Shown here piece by piece: positions 63,915-64,000 of a DNA stretch of 64,000 nucleotides. The position numbers and the translations under genes were made by a program. The stretch is from an uncultured Oleiphilus sp. (GTDB lineage Bacteria > Pseudomonadota > Gammaproteobacteria > Pseudomonadales > Oleiphilaceae). The DNA is taken from contig CAJWBE010000024.1 in assembly GCA_913020045.1 (NCBI GenBank), forward strand, positions 1-64,000, read 5' to 3'. Position 1 is the stretch's first letter; each line of letters opens with the position of its first letter. A model generated the notes under the pieces. That model did no database searches, was not told the origin of the DNA, and was given only the letters and a program-made list of their open reading frames with translations.

Positions 63915-64000
63915 ATGACTCGTCAGAATACTGATTTTCGACAGACTGTATCTGCCATTGCGGTAATCGATCTCGCTAACGAACTCCTTGAAAGGAAGTG
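63915..64000 (+). CDS. Start of a gene, cut by the window end
   Basis: An ATG at 63915 with AGGA upstream opens a frame (MTRQNTDFRQTVSAIAVIDL...) that is still open at position 64000. Only 28 residues are visible, a helix rich in Ala, Leu and Asp, and no family can be told. Confidence 0.5.
   Translation, partial: MTRQNTDFRQTVSAIAVIDLANELLERK

Overview
The window is a 64 kb piece of a gammaproteobacterial chromosome of mid GC content, most likely a marine or aquatic member of the Pseudomonadales in the broad sense. The evidence is gene order and content. fdxA lies next to mutS as in Pseudomonas. mltD, gloB, a yafS-like methyltransferase, rnhA and dnaQ are followed by a FimL-like protein, an arrangement known from Pseudomonas. 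A complete TCA block (gltA, sdhCDAB, sucAB-lpdA, sucCD) sits together. A PEP-CTERM protein, a Na+/phosphate symporter and Na+/H+ antiporters fit a saline habitat. No rRNA, tRNA or CRISPR array was seen.

Layout. 1-1260: an IS3-family element whose left tip is cut by the window edge. 1.3-1.9 kb: a YefM/YoeB-type toxin-antitoxin pair behind a palindromic operator. 2.1-6 kb: a flavodoxin-fold quinone reductase, fdxA and mutS. 6.2-15 kb: an HDOD-GAF signalling protein, then mltD, gloB, yafS-like, rnhA, dnaQ, fimL and a small membrane protein. 15-24 kb: an SCP2 protein, sohB, an EamA transporter, a YchJ protein, a CPA2 antiporter, a divergent ABC1/UbiB-like kinase, a pseudouridine synthase and a second HDOD protein with a cyclic-nucleotide-binding-like domain. 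23.7-25.2 kb: a carboxymuconolactone decarboxylase-like protein divergent from a beta-keto acid cleavage enzyme, with a TetR-type palindrome between them. 25.3-38.6 kb: the TCA block.

38.7-44.8 kb: a PEP-CTERM protein, an isoprenylcysteine-methyltransferase-like membrane protein, an overlapping Na+/phosphate cotransporter and antiporter pair, a CBS protein and a DUF2780 protein. 45-53 kb: an AraC regulator divergent from a one-polypeptide fusion of membrane desaturase/hydroxylase, FAD/NAD reductase and 2Fe-2S ferredoxin. It is followed by an aldehyde dehydrogenase, a LysR regulator and a stand-alone molybdopterin oxidoreductase. 53.4-61 kb: a beta-propeller protein, a GAF histidine kinase, a VF530/DUF2132 protein, a solute-binding protein, a YegD-type Hsp70 and an M19 dipeptidase. 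61.4-64 kb: a small secreted protein with a phospholipase-A2-like HD motif, a secreted protein of unknown function, a tandem split-barrel (PPOX-like) flavoprotein and the start of one more gene.

The TCA genes form one functional unit. gltA and sdhCDAB are divergent with recognisable promoters between them; sucA has a long leader with an operator-like inverted repeat at its probable -35 region. The parts that most resemble something undescribed are the self-contained desaturase-reductase fusion with its regulator and aldehyde dehydrogenase, the secreted PLA2-like pair, and a minus-strand terminator near 39.5 kb with no gene upstream of it (a candidate small RNA). All calls rest on reading motifs and gene order by eye; no database search was run.
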